This document shows, one piece after another, positions 34,967 to 44,104 of a DNA stretch of 64,000 nucleotides. Under the pieces are notes generated by a model. That model was not told the DNA's origin and ran no database searches. It worked only from the letters and a program-made list of their open reading frames with translations. This DNA comes from CAIMUX01 sp964473865 (lineage in GTDB: Bacteria > Eisenbacteria > RBG-16-71-46 > CAIMUX01). Every line of letters begins with the position of its first letter. Positions within the stretch are counted from its first letter, which is position 1. Location: contig CAYYQN010000014.1 in NCBI GenBank assembly GCA_964473865.1, positions 34,836-98,835 of the forward strand, given 5' to 3'. A program made the translations under genes and the position numbers.

Positions 34967-35869
34967 ATGCGCTTGTCCGATCTGGAGGCCCTCGCGGCCG
35001 CGGTCCGAGAAGGGAGCGTCACGGCGGCGGGCCGGAGACTCTTCCTGACCCAGCCGGCCGTCAGTGCGCGGCTGCGCCGCCTGGAACGGGAGGTGGGCGA
35101 GCCGCTGCTGCGCCGCACCGCGCACGGCGTGAAGCCGACCCCGGCCGGTCTGCGCCTCGCGGAGGAGGCGGGGCGCCTCCTGGATGGGTTACGCGGGCTG
35201 GAACGATCCGTGGGCAGGGCGGGCCCGCTCGCGGGCACCCTCACTCTCGGAGCGACCGACCTCGTGGCAATCCACTACCTGCCGCCGATCCTCCGGAGGT
35301 TTCGATCACGGCATCCGGCCGTGGACCTCGTCCTGCGGGTAGAGGGGACGCAGCCTCTGGTGGCGCTTCTGACCGCGGGGGAGATCGACCTGGCGCTCGG
35401 CACTCTGCCGGTCACGGACGCCCGAATCGAGAGTCTGGCCTTGTTCCGAGACCCGCTGGTGGTGGTCGCTCCCCCCGGACACCGGCTGGCCGGAAAGCGG
35501 CTGTCGGCCCGGGCCGTGGCCGCCGAGCCCTGGATCAGCCACAAGGCCGACTCGGTGACCCGCCGACAGATCGAGGAGTTTTTCGCGGCGAACGGCCTTA
35601 GCCTGCGGGTGGCGATGGAGATCAGCAATCCTGAGGCGATCGCGCGTCTGGTCGAGGCTCGGCTGGGGCTCGCGGCGCTGCCGTTGCGGGCCGTGCGCCG
35701 CGAGGTGCGGGAGGGGCGGCTGGCGATCCTGCCGGTGCGAGGATTCCGTCTGGAACGCACCTCCGGCCGGCTCCGCCGCGCTGGCGCAACCCCGGGCCGG
35801 GCGGCCGAAGCGTTCGCGACCCTGCTCCCGCCGGGAACGGAACACGGGGGCCCGGCCGGCCGCGGGTGA
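34967..35869 (+). CDS. LysR-family transcriptional regulator
   Basis: 300 residues. N-terminal winged helix-turn-helix (1-60: LSDLEALAAAVREGSVTAAGRRLFLTQPAVSARLRRLE) and a periplasmic-binding-like effector domain (about 88-290: GTLTLGATDLVAIHYLPPIL). It is divergent from ino1, with an AT-rich dyad in front of it, so autoregulation and control of ino1 are both plausible. Effector unknown. The ATG has no Shine-Dalgarno-like sequence upstream. Confidence 0.9.
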   Translation: MRLSDLEALAAAVREGSVTAAGRRLFLTQPAVSARLRRLEREVGEPLLRRTAHGVKPTPAGLRLAEEAGRLLDGLRGLERSVGRAGPLAGTLTLGATDLVAIHYLPPILRRFRSRHPAVDLVLRVEGTQPLVALLTAGEIDLALGTLPVTDARIESLALFRDPLVVVAPPGHRLAGKRLSARAVAAEPWISHKADSVTRRQIEEFFAANGLSLRVAMEISNPEAIARLVEARLGLAALPLRAVRREVREGRLAILPVRGFRLERTSGRLRRAGATPGRAAEAFATLLPPGTEHGGPAGRG

Positions 35870-35899
35870 GCGGTCGGCGGGATTCCGCCGGTCCCGCGC

Positions 35900-37156
35900 T
35901 CAGGACCTGGGGCGCGCCCCCGCCGCCTCGGGCAGCTCCGCGGCGGCGCCGGGTGCGATACGTCCCGGGTACTGCAACAGCCCCGCGGACAACACTCGCA
36001 AGGCCCGGCGCAATGCCTCCTCCTCGAAGACGTAGGCCACGCGCCCCTCATGCCGTCCGGCACCCGGCGTCGCGTAGAAGCCGGCCCCGGGAGCGATGAG
36101 CACGGTCTCATCCTCCTGCTGGAAGCTCGTGAGCATCCAGACGGCGAACTTCTCGGCGTCGTCCACGGGCAGCGTCGGCATGGCGTAGAAGGCGCCGCGC
36201 GGGGTCTCGCATCGCACGCCGGCCATCTTGCGGAACTCGTCCATCACCACGTCGCGCCGGCGCTGGAACTCCGCGAGGATCTTCGCGTAGTAGTCATCCT
36301 CCAGTGACAACGCCGCGGTGGCCATCCACTGGCCGACGCTCGGCGGCGAAAGTCGCGCCTGCGCGAACCGGGTCGCCACGGCGATGACCTCCGGGTTGCG
36401 GCAGCCGAGACAGCCGATGCGAGCGCCGCAGGCGCTGAAGCGCTTGGAGATGGAGTCGACCAAGACTACCCGCTGGGCGTCTTCCTTCCAGGTGAGGATG
36501 GAGCGGTGCTTCCGGCCGTCGTAGCAGAATTCCCGATACACCTCGTCCGCGATGACCCACAGGCCCCAGTCCCGCGCCATGCCGAGGATCATGTCGATCT
36601 CGTCCTCGGTGTAGACCGTGCCGGTGGGATTCCCGGGATTGCAGAAGAGGATCGCGCGAGTCCGGGAGCTGAGACGGCTCTCCCACTCGGCCCGCGGAGG
36701 GAGGTGATATCCGTCGGCCGACTGCGTCGGGATCGGCACCACCTTCACGCCGAGCATGCTCCCGAAGCCCAGGTAGTTGGCGTAGAGCGGCTCCGGAATC
36801 ATCACCTCGTCGCCGGGGTCCGCCAGGACCGCGAACGCGAAGAGGATCGCCTCGCTTCCGCCGGTCGTGACGATGAGGTCATCCGGAGCCAGCGCGATGC
36901 CGTGCTTCTCGTAGTAGCCCGAAAGCGCGCGTCTCAGCTCCGGGATCCCGGGGGAGGGGGAGTAGGCCAGGACCTGCGGATGGTCCCGCAGGCCCGCCTC
37001 CCACATCCGCTCCGGCGTCACGATGTCGGGTTGGCCGATGTTGAGTCCCCAGACCTTGACGCCGCGGCCCCGCGCCTGGTCGGCGATCGGGACGAGCTTG
37101 CGAATCGGGCTCGGGGGGGCGGTGATTCCGCGGGCAGAGAGGCGGATCGGTCTCAT
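35900..37156 (-). CDS. Class I/II PLP-dependent aminotransferase (aspartate aminotransferase-like)
   Basis: 418 residues. Fold-type I aminotransferase: GLNIGQPDIVTP, TTGGSEAILFA, NPGNPTGTVY, IADEVYREFCYDG and the PLP lysine in DSISKRFSACGARIG. The C-terminal region carries the RGAFYAMP element and FYATPGAGR with the substrate-binding Arg area. It probably transaminates aspartate or an aromatic or branched amino acid; the exact substrate is not clear. GGAGGAAGC precedes the ATG directly. Monocistronic as far as seen. Confidence 0.9.
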   Translation of the reverse strand: MRPIRLSARGITAPPSPIRKLVPIADQARGRGVKVWGLNIGQPDIVTPERMWEAGLRDHPQVLAYSPSPGIPELRRALSGYYEKHGIALAPDDLIVTTGGSEAILFAFAVLADPGDEVMIPEPLYANYLGFGSMLGVKVVPIPTQSADGYHLPPRAEWESRLSSRTRAILFCNPGNPTGTVYTEDEIDMILGMARDWGLWVIADEVYREFCYDGRKHRSILTWKEDAQRVVLVDSISKRFSACGARIGCLGCRNPEVIAVATRFAQARLSPPSVGQWMATAALSLEDDYYAKILAEFQRRRDVVMDEFRKMAGVRCETPRGAFYAMPTLPVDDAEKFAVWMLTSFQQEDETVLIAPGAGFYATPGAGRHEGRVAYVFEEEALRRALRVLSAGLLQYPGRIAPGAAAELPEAAGARPRS

Positions 37157-37246
37157 GCTTCCTCCGGTCCCGGGCCCCGTCGCTCCCGTCCGGGGGCGGT
37201 GGTCCGGGGTGGAAATGTCCCGGAAAAGGAACGGAAAACGATAACC

Positions 37247-37558
37247 CTAGGTGGTCTTGAAGCCGATATCCCTGGTGGAGGTGTGCTCCCCGCTGATCCG
37301 GATCTTGCCGTATTGCGCTTCGAACGCCTCGACGCGGCCCTCGAGCGTCTTGAGCAGGGAGCGCACCGTCTCGGGCGTCAGGATGATGCGGGCATGCACT
37401 TTGGCGCGCGGTACGCCGGGCAGCACCCGGGCGAAGTCGAGGAAGAACTCGTGCGGCGAGTTGGCCATCAGGACAAAGTTCGAATAGATCCCCTCGCTCT
37501 CCTGGGGGTCGATCTGCACCTGCAGTTGCTGTTGCGGCCCCGGCGCCTGCTTGTCCAT
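37247..37558 (-). CDS. DUF3467 protein
   Basis: 103 residues. The core YSNFVLMANSPHEFFLDFARVLPG followed by AKVHARIILTPETVRSLLKTLE is the DUF3467 pattern, a small cytoplasmic family of unknown function found in many bacteria and archaea. The ATG at 37558 follows GGAGGAGTGAG; the open frame continues to 37873 but overlaps the histidine kinase promoter region and looks non-coding. It lies 90 bases upstream of the aminotransferase gene on the same strand and could be co-transcribed with it. Confidence 0.85.
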   Translation of the reverse strand: MDKQAPGPQQQLQVQIDPQESEGIYSNFVLMANSPHEFFLDFARVLPGVPRAKVHARIILTPETVRSLLKTLEGRVEAFEAQYGKIRISGEHTSTRDIGFKTT

Positions 37559-37770
37559 CTCACTCCTCCCGCGGTCGGGCGCCGATTCCCGGCCCCCTCC
37601 CTTCGTCCACCACGCCATCGATACTCGCCTTCCTCGACTGCTCCTGGTTCGGCTGAGGCCCGAGTCGGACCGACCCGGGCCGCGGGCCGGCCCGTCCCCG
37701 GAAGACCCCACCGACACCCGGCCGGCGGGCGTCACGCAATGGAGTGCCACGCCATCAGCCAGGAGACGAC

Positions 37771-39747
37771 ATGAGCGCACGTCCGCCCGACCCGTCGCTA
37801 ACGGCCGGGGAGATCCCCACCCGGGAACGAGAGTATAGCAAAGCATCCGGCGACCCGGCAGGGCAAATGTCACTGCTCTTCCGCCTCACCACGGTGCTGC
37901 ACGGGCTCACCGACCTGGGCGCGATCTCGTCGGCCCTCCTCTCGACGCTCATCAGCGAAGAGGGCCTCGCCTTTGACCGCGCGGTGCTGTTCCTGATCGA
38001 CGACGAGCGCAAGTGCCTGCGCGGCTACGATGCCGCGGGAGAACGGGAACGCGCCCTCACGCTCGATTTCTGGCGGTTGTTGGACCACTTCCCCGAATCG
38101 CTGGGCGATGCCGTGCGGCTGACGCTCGATCCCCGGCGCCGCCTGCGCAGCCCGCTCGCGAAGAAGGCGCGGCGACTGGAGGTGGGCATCGACGATCCCA
38201 CCTCTCCCGTTGCCGAGGCCGCGCGCACCGGCGGAATCGTTTGTCCGGTGCTTCATGGGCGGTCCGACCCCGACGACCTGGTGCAGGCGCTGGGGCCCGG
38301 CCCCTGGAGCTTCTGGCCGGTGACCGGCACCCGAGGCGTCACGGGGGCGCTCGGAGTGGCGGGAGGCTATGCGCATCCGTTGCCGGATTCGGTACGAACG
38401 CCGCTGGTCATGCTCACGCACCATGCCGGCCTCTCCCTGGAGCGCGGGCGGACCTACCAGGATCTCGAGCGCCAGGTCGCCGAGATGGCGACCGTGCAGG
38501 AGGTCTCGCGGGGAATTCTCTCGGCCACGAATCTGGTCGACCTGCTCCTCCTGCTCTCGCGCGTTTCCTCGCGCGTGATGGAGGCGGGGTGGGCGGTGAC
38601 CTGGGTCGCAGAAGGCGCGGACGAGACGCTCCGCGTCGCCTCGAGCTGCGGGCTGGAGGGGGAGGGAGATGCCCTGCTCGCAAAACTGCTGCCGGTCGCC
38701 CGCAGATGCGTGGAGTCGCGCCGCTCGATCCGGCGTCCCGATGCCGCGCAGGATGGAACCCTGCCCGCCCGCGAGGACGGAACGCCGCGGTCGATCCTGC
38801 TGGTTCCGCTCGTGGCCTTCGATCGGACCGTGGGCGTGCTCGGCGTCGGAGACCGGGAGACCATGGCGGATCGGGATGCCAGCGTCTTTCGCGAGGCGGA
38901 CGAGCAATTCCTCAGCGTCCTCGCCTCCCAGGCGGCGATCGCCATCAAAAACGCGCAGCTCTTCGAGCAGGTACGGGAGACGGAGAAACGGCTCCGGGAG
39001 ACGCAGGCCCTTCTGATGCAGACTGAAAAGCTCGCCGCGCTCGGGGAGATGAGCGCCAAGGTCGCCCACGAGATCCGGACTCCACTCTCGGCGGTCGGCG
39101 GGTTCGCGCGCCGCATCCGGCGCAGTCTGCCGGATCGGGATCCGAATGCCGAGCACGCCGCCCTCATCGTCAACGAGATCCAGCGACTCGAGGGGATCCT
39201 CACGGAGCAACTGGAGTTCGCCCGCCTCAGCCGCCCGCGCCTGGCGGTTACGGACCTGGGCGACGTCGTTCGGGAGACGCTCTACCTGGTTCGCGAAGAG
39301 GCCGAGCGGAAGGGAGTCGTCATTCTCGAGGAGGAGGGGCGCGACCTGCCGGCGGTGCTGCTGGACCGAGACCGGGTCAAGCAGGTTCTCCTCAACATCC
39401 TCAACAACGCGCTGGGAGCGGTTACCCGCGGAAACCGGGTTCTGGTCCGGACCGATCGGACGGGCGGCGACGTGCGGGTGGAGATCGCCAACGACGGTGA
39501 GCCGTTGCCGGGAGAAATCCTGGACAGCCTGTTCGTCCCGTTCGCCACGACCAAGGCCGGCGGCTCAGGCCTGGGGCTGGCCGTGGCCCATCAGATCGTC
39601 AAGGAGCACGGCGGAGAGATCCAGGTCCGCACCGGGGGAGCCTGGAGCGTCTCCTTCGTGGTGAGCTTCCCGATCCGAGAGAATCAAGACCGGCGCCGGG
39701 TGCCGCCAGACCGGCGCAGCGGCCGAGAGAGACGGCGGGCTGCCTGA
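37771..39747 (+). CDS. Sensor histidine kinase with two GAF domains
   Basis: 658 residues, no membrane helix. Two GAF-like regions (about 30-210 and 240-395), a coiled-coil linker (VRETEKRLRETQALLMQTEK), the HisKA dimerisation helix with phospho-accepting H433 (KVAHEIRTPL), and a HATPase domain with N, G1 (EIANDGEPLP) and G2 (GGSGLGLAVAHQIV) boxes. It ends in a basic tail (RRVPPDRRSGRERRR). It would sense a cytoplasmic signal. AGGAGACGAC precedes the ATG. A single-domain response regulator starts 22 bases later: its likely partner. Confidence 0.92.
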   Translation: MSARPPDPSLTAGEIPTREREYSKASGDPAGQMSLLFRLTTVLHGLTDLGAISSALLSTLISEEGLAFDRAVLFLIDDERKCLRGYDAAGERERALTLDFWRLLDHFPESLGDAVRLTLDPRRRLRSPLAKKARRLEVGIDDPTSPVAEAARTGGIVCPVLHGRSDPDDLVQALGPGPWSFWPVTGTRGVTGALGVAGGYAHPLPDSVRTPLVMLTHHAGLSLERGRTYQDLERQVAEMATVQEVSRGILSATNLVDLLLLLSRVSSRVMEAGWAVTWVAEGADETLRVASSCGLEGEGDALLAKLLPVARRCVESRRSIRRPDAAQDGTLPAREDGTPRSILLVPLVAFDRTVGVLGVGDRETMADRDASVFREADEQFLSVLASQAAIAIKNAQLFEQVRETEKRLRETQALLMQTEKLAALGEMSAKVAHEIRTPLSAVGGFARRIRRSLPDRDPNAEHAALIVNEIQRLEGILTEQLEFARLSRPRLAVTDLGDVVRETLYLVREEAERKGVVILEEEGRDLPAVLLDRDRVKQVLLNILNNALGAVTRGNRVLVRTDRTGGDVRVEIANDGEPLPGEILDSLFVPFATTKAGGSGLGLAVAHQIVKEHGGEIQVRTGGAWSVSFVVSFPIRENQDRRRVPPDRRSGRERRRAA

Positions 39748-39769
39748 GGCCAGGCAGGGAGGGTGCGTG

Positions 39770-40138
39770 ATGCCGAATCTGCTCATCGTGGAAGACGATG
39801 CCAGCCTGCGGAAGCTGTACGAGTCCGAGTTCACCGAGGACGGCTACGTCGTCACCGCGGTCTCGTCCGGCGAGGAGGCAATGGAGAAGCTGCGGACGGC
39901 CCCCCCGGAGGCCGTCGTGCTGGACATCCGGCTCGGTGGAATGGACGGGCTCGATGTCCTGCGGCGCATCCTCCAGGACCGCCCGGAAGTGGCGGTGGTG
40001 TTGAATTCGGCCTATCCGAGCTACAAGCAGAGCTTCGCCAGTTGGTCCGCGGACGGCTATGTCGTGAAATCCTCGGACCTGACGGAGCTGAAGAGCACGG
40101 TGGCGGCCGCATTGGCTCGCCGTTGCCACGCGGCTTGA
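39770..40138 (+). CDS. Single-domain (CheY-like) response regulator
   Basis: 122 residues, receiver domain only. Acidic pocket EDD near 8-10, phosphorylation site D52 (VVLDIRLGGMDG), conserved lysine near 99 (YVVKSSD). No output domain, so it must signal by protein contact or phosphotransfer. ATG at 39770 preferred over the GTG at 39767; GGAGGG is upstream. It forms an operon with the histidine kinase. The switch Thr position reads NSAY rather than SAY/TAY at the usual place, a normal variation. Confidence 0.9.
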   Translation: MPNLLIVEDDASLRKLYESEFTEDGYVVTAVSSGEEAMEKLRTAPPEAVVLDIRLGGMDGLDVLRRILQDRPEVAVVLNSAYPSYKQSFASWSADGYVVKSSDLTELKSTVAAALARRCHAA

Positions 40139-40227
40139 GTCGGCGGTCGGATACGAGTCCGGGACCGGCGCGAACCGCAATCCGCCGCTGAGACGGCGCG
40201 TATACCGGACTTCTTGCCGGAAAGGGC

Positions 40228-40257
40228 TTGACGCAGGGGGTCGCCGGAGGCTACAAC
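40228..40257 (+). promoter_or_regulatory. Promoter of tRNA-Phe
   Basis: TTGACG (40228-40233), 18 bases, TACAAC (40252-40257), about 21 bases before the tRNA. It matches the pattern seen before the Sec, Leu and Ala tRNA genes in this window. Confidence 0.65.
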
Positions 40258-40278
40258 ACTGTGTGCGCCTTTCGGTGT

Positions 40279-40354
40279 GCTACCCTAGCTCAGTTGGTAG
40301 AGCACTAGACTGAAAATCTGGGAGTCCGCGGTTCGAGTCCGCGGGGTAGCACCA
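40279..40354 (+). tRNA. tRNA-Phe (GAA)
   Basis: 76 bases with encoded CCA. Acceptor GCTACCC pairs with GGGTAGC; D arm GCTC...GAGC; anticodon loop CTGAAAA gives GAA; T arm CGCGG-TTCGAGT-CCGCG. All canonical. Its cognate synthetase genes pheS and pheT lie 12 kb downstream. Confidence 0.97.
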
Positions 40355-40393
40355 TCTATTCTTCCGCCGGATGGGGAACCGGCGTCGTCCGAT

Positions 40394-40448
40394 GTGCCCC
40401 CGTCGGGGGAGGGATCCCCAGTGGGTCCGCCCCCTCCTACGGGGGCAC
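40394..40448 (+). other. Large GC-rich hairpin between two tRNA genes
   Basis: Perfect 10-base arms GTGCCCCCGT (40394-40403) and ACGGGGGCAC (40439-40448), with further G5/C5 pairing possible inside. It lies 40 bases after tRNA-Phe. A T-rich stretch is weak (GTGTTTCGG, 16 bases later), so termination or tRNA 3' processing are both possible. Confidence 0.45.
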
Positions 40449-40562
40449 AGGCCCGTGGGTGGTCGTGTTTCGGACGGAACGCGGGTCCGGCGGGGGTTGA
40501 CCGCTGGCCCTCCAGGCGGAGTCGCCAGGGCACCGATTGTCCTGTAGCGCGCGGGTTTGCGA

Positions 40563-40638
40563 GCTGGTGTAGCTCAGCCGGTAGAGCAGCGCATTCGTAA
40601 TGCGCAGGTCAGCGGTTCGATTCCGCTCACCAGCTCCA
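40563..40638 (+). tRNA. tRNA-Thr (CGT)
   Basis: 76 bases with encoded CCA. Acceptor GCTGGTG pairs with CACCAGC; anticodon stem GCGCA/TGCGC with loop TTCGTAA gives CGT, reading ACG. T arm AGCGG-TTCGATT-CCGCT. No clear own promoter; it may be read from upstream. Confidence 0.97.
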
Positions 40639-40741
40639 GTTTTTCTCGTGACACCCCGGGCCGCCCCTGCGCGGCGGAGCCGCCGGGTCCTTGCGCCCCC
40701 GCGATCCGTCCGTGGCTGTCGCGGCGAGGGGCGGAGGCTTC

Positions 40742-42085
40742 ATGTCCCCGCTGATGATCAGCGTTTCCGGCGTACGCGGCATCGTGGGCGCCGATTTCCA
40801 TCCTTTCGAGGTTGCTCGCTGGACCGCCGGCCTCGCGGACGTGCTGGGCCCGGGGCCGGTCGTCCTGGGGCGCGACTCGCGGAACACCGGCGCGGCGCTG
40901 GCCCAGGCCGCGGCTTCCATCCTGCGGGCCTGCGGCCGCGAGACCTGGGACCTCGGGATCGTGCCGACCCCGACCGTGCAACTGGCGGTCGAACGCTGGG
41001 GGGCGGCCGGGGGCCTCATCCTCAGTGCGAGCCACAACCCCGCCCAATGGAACGCGCTCAAGTTCGTGGATCGGGATGGCGGGTTCTTCTCGCCGGACCG
41101 GTTTCCCGAACTCCGGAAGAGTGCCGAGACGGGAGCGGCGCCGTTCCTCGAGGCTGCCCGCTATGGGGCTGTTTGGGAGAGAGGCGAAGAGGCGCTCGCG
41201 CTGCATCGAAGCGCGATTCTGCAGGCCGTTGACCGCGACGCGATCCGGGCGGCCCGGATCCAGGCGGTCGCGGACACGGGGCACGGGGCCGGAGGCGTCC
41301 TCCTGCCGGCCCTGGCGCAGGACCTGGGAGTGGAACTGCGCTGCCACCGAGAGCCCCCATCCGGGGAATTCGCTGCAAATCCAGAACCTAACGAGGATTC
41401 CCTAAGGCAGTTTCTATCCTCGATGGGTCGGGTTGATGCAGCGTTTGCGGCGATGACCGATCCGGACGCCGACCGATTCGCGATGGCGCTTCCCGGCACC
41501 TCCATCATCGGGGAAGAGTGGACCCTGCCTCTGGTCGTCCGCAGCCTCCTCGCTTCGGGCCCCGGACCGGTCGTCACCAACCTGTCGACCAGTAGCCGCG
41601 TGGAAGCGGCCGCCGCGCGCTTCGGGGCCGCGGTGCATCGGACCCCGGTGGGGGAGGCGCACGTGGTCGCGGAAATGCGCCGGGTGGGAGCCCGGATCGG
41701 CGGCGAGGGGAACGGGGGGATCATCGACCCGGCGGTCCACCTGGGGCGCGACGCGGGAGTGGCGTTTGCCCGGATCTGCGAAGCCGAAGCGCTTCATCCC
41801 GGTGGGCTGCGCGCCCTGGCTGCGGAGTTCCCCCCGCGGGTGATGCAGAAGTCCAAGATGCCGCTGCCTTCCGGGGGCCTGCCGGCGATCGCCGCCGGGC
41901 TGGCGGAGCTTCTCGGGGAGCCGACGGACCGCCGCGATGGGTTGAAGTGGGTGCGCCCGGATGGGTTTGTGCACGTGCGGGCCTCGGGCACCGAGCCGGT
42001 GGTCCGGACCATGGTGGAGGCGGAGACCCCCGCGGTCGCCGCCGAGATGATGGAGCGGTTGCGCGGCGCCTTGGGCCGCGTTTAG
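40742..42085 (+). CDS. glmM: Phosphoglucosamine mutase / phosphohexomutase
   Basis: 447 residues, alpha-D-phosphohexomutase family. ISVSGVRGIVG start, catalytic S97 in SASHNP, metal-binding DPDADR at 240-245, sugar-binding GEGNGG, and C-terminal phosphate site RASGTEP. With glmS immediately downstream, conversion of glucosamine-6-phosphate to glucosamine-1-phosphate is the likely role, feeding UDP-GlcNAc for peptidoglycan and lipid A; a phosphomannomutase role cannot be excluded, since SASHNP and GEGNGG also occur there. Start at 40742 has GGAGG 6 bases upstream. Confidence 0.85.
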   Translation: MSPLMISVSGVRGIVGADFHPFEVARWTAGLADVLGPGPVVLGRDSRNTGAALAQAAASILRACGRETWDLGIVPTPTVQLAVERWGAAGGLILSASHNPAQWNALKFVDRDGGFFSPDRFPELRKSAETGAAPFLEAARYGAVWERGEEALALHRSAILQAVDRDAIRAARIQAVADTGHGAGGVLLPALAQDLGVELRCHREPPSGEFAANPEPNEDSLRQFLSSMGRVDAAFAAMTDPDADRFAMALPGTSIIGEEWTLPLVVRSLLASGPGPVVTNLSTSSRVEAAAARFGAAVHRTPVGEAHVVAEMRRVGARIGGEGNGGIIDPAVHLGRDAGVAFARICEAEALHPGGLRALAAEFPPRVMQKSKMPLPSGGLPAIAAGLAELLGEPTDRRDGLKWVRPDGFVHVRASGTEPVVRTMVEAETPAVAAEMMERLRGALGRV

Positions 42086-42229
42086 GGTAGGTTCCGTGGG
42101 CGTATTGCGCCCGGAGGATGCCGAACGGCCGTTCCGAGGCCCCAGTCCAGGTTTTGGAGTTGTCCCGCGCGTTTCGGGCCGGCTCGGCGCCGGCGACGGG
42201 GGTCCGCAGCAGCGGAGGGGAAGAGCGAA

Positions 42230-44056
42230 ATGTGTGGAATCGTCGGGTACACCGGACCGCGGGAATGCGTGCCGATCCTTCTCGAGGGACTGCGGCGCCT
42301 GGAATACCGGGGCTATGACTCCGCCGGCATCGCCGTCGTGAACGGCGAAGGGCTTGTGGTCATGAAAGACGCCGGCAAGATCGACCAGCTCCAGGAGCTC
42401 GTCGACCGGAATCCTCCGACCGGCCATCACGGGATCGCCCACACCCGGTGGGCCACCCACGGCGAACCGAGCCGGATCAACGCCCACCCCCACACCGATA
42501 CCCGGGGCCACTTTGCGGTCGTGCACAACGGCATCATCGAGAACTGCGATTCGCTGCGCGAGACGCTGCGGGCGAAGGGCTACGAGTTCATCTCCGACAC
42601 CGACACCGAGGTGCTGGCTCACCTGATCCAGGAGTACTGGGAGGGGAGCCTGGAGAAGGCCGTGGCCTCCGCATTGCGCCTGGTCACCGGGGCCTACGGA
42701 ATCGCCGTGATCTCGGACCTGGCCCCGGGAGTCATCGTGGGGGCCCGCAAAGGGAGCCCGCTGTTGATCGGAGTCGGGGAGAAGGAGTTCTTCGTCGCCT
42801 CGGATGTCTCGGCGATCCTATCGCACACGAGGCACGTCGTCTACCTCGGGGACGAGGAGATGGCGATCCTGACCCCGCAGGGCTACCGAACCCAGACGCT
42901 CAACGAGATTCCGGTGAACCGCGAGGTCCAGGAGGTCACCTGGGAGCTCGACCAGATCGAGAAGGGCGGCTTCCCGCACTTCATGTTGAAGGAGATCCAC
43001 GAGCAGCCGAGGGCGATCCGCAACGCGTTTCGCGGGCGGCTGGTGGATGAGCTCGGCGAAGCCCGGCTGGGAGGGCTCAATCTCACGGGGGACGAACTTC
43101 GGCGCTTCGATCGCATCATCCTCACGGCCTGCGGCACCTCCTGGCACGCGGCCATGATCGGCGAGTACATGCTGGAGGAGTACCTGCGCGTTCCGGTCGA
43201 GGTCGAGTACGCCTCCGAGTTCCGGTACCGGAGCCCGGTGCTGGACAGCCGCTCCCTGGTCATCGTGATCAGCCAGTCCGGGGAGACGGCTGACACCCTG
43301 GCGGCGGTCAAGGAGGCAAAGCGGCGGGGCGCTCGCGTGCTGGGAATCTGCAACGTCGTCGGCTCTTCCATCGCGCGCGAAACCGACGGCGGGGTCTACA
43401 TCCACGCCGGTCCGGAGATCGGCGTGGCCAGCACCAAGGCATTCACCGGCCAGGTGACGGTGCTTGCCCTCCTGACCCTGTATCTCGGGCGGTGGCGAGG
43501 CCTCGCGCAGGAGACCTCGCGCGAACTCATCGCCGGCTTGCGGGCGATTCCCGAGCAGATCGAACAGATCCTGGCGAGCGATCCGTCCATCGCCGAGATC
43601 GCGAGACTCTATGCCGGCCACGACAACTTCCTCTACCTCGGGCGGGGGTACAACTTCCCGGTGGCGCTGGAAGGCGCGCTGAAGCTGAAGGAGATCTCCT
43701 ACATCCACGCCGAGGGGTATCCGGCCGCGGAGATGAAACACGGGCCCATCGCGCTCATCGACGAGAGCATGCCGGTGGTCTTTCTCTGCACCCGGGACAA
43801 GGCGTACGAGAAGGTCCTGAGCAACATGGCCGAGGTGCGGGCTCGTCACGGGCACATCATCGTGATCGCCACCGAGGACGATGCGACCATCGCCTCCCGC
43901 GCCGATCATGTGATCCGCATTCCGCCGACGCTGGACCCGCTGGTGCCTTTGCTCTCCGTCGTCCCGCTGCAGCTTCTGGCCTACCACGTGGCGGTCGCGC
44001 GGGGCTGCAACGTCGACCAGCCCCGGAATCTGGCCAAGAGCGTGACGGTGGAGTAG
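42230..44056 (+). CDS. glmS: Glutamine-fructose-6-phosphate aminotransferase (isomerizing)
   Basis: 608 residues, full length. MCGIVGYTG puts the glutaminase nucleophile Cys at position 2; HTRWATHG and HNGIIEN follow in the class II amidotransferase domain (1-235). Two SIS isomerase domains follow (about 285-600) with ACGTSWHAA, SQSGETADT, STKAFTGQ and the end LAKSVTVE with the catalytic lysine. It makes glucosamine-6-phosphate from fructose-6-phosphate and glutamine. It lies 144 bases after glmM, so the two steps are neighbours. No glmS ribozyme is recognisable upstream. Confidence 0.97.
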   Translation: MCGIVGYTGPRECVPILLEGLRRLEYRGYDSAGIAVVNGEGLVVMKDAGKIDQLQELVDRNPPTGHHGIAHTRWATHGEPSRINAHPHTDTRGHFAVVHNGIIENCDSLRETLRAKGYEFISDTDTEVLAHLIQEYWEGSLEKAVASALRLVTGAYGIAVISDLAPGVIVGARKGSPLLIGVGEKEFFVASDVSAILSHTRHVVYLGDEEMAILTPQGYRTQTLNEIPVNREVQEVTWELDQIEKGGFPHFMLKEIHEQPRAIRNAFRGRLVDELGEARLGGLNLTGDELRRFDRIILTACGTSWHAAMIGEYMLEEYLRVPVEVEYASEFRYRSPVLDSRSLVIVISQSGETADTLAAVKEAKRRGARVLGICNVVGSSIARETDGGVYIHAGPEIGVASTKAFTGQVTVLALLTLYLGRWRGLAQETSRELIAGLRAIPEQIEQILASDPSIAEIARLYAGHDNFLYLGRGYNFPVALEGALKLKEISYIHAEGYPAAEMKHGPIALIDESMPVVFLCTRDKAYEKVLSNMAEVRARHGHIIVIATEDDATIASRADHVIRIPPTLDPLVPLLSVVPLQLLAYHVAVARGCNVDQPRNLAKSVTVE

Positions 44057-44104
44057 GAACCGGCAAGGAGGAGTCAATCGGCGCCCGGCGCCAGGGAGGA
44101 ACCA

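Noticed and set aside
42086..42229. glmS ribozyme upstream of glmS
   Set aside because: The 144 bases before glmS show none of the conserved core pattern I could recognise, and the ribozyme is mainly known from Firmicutes.
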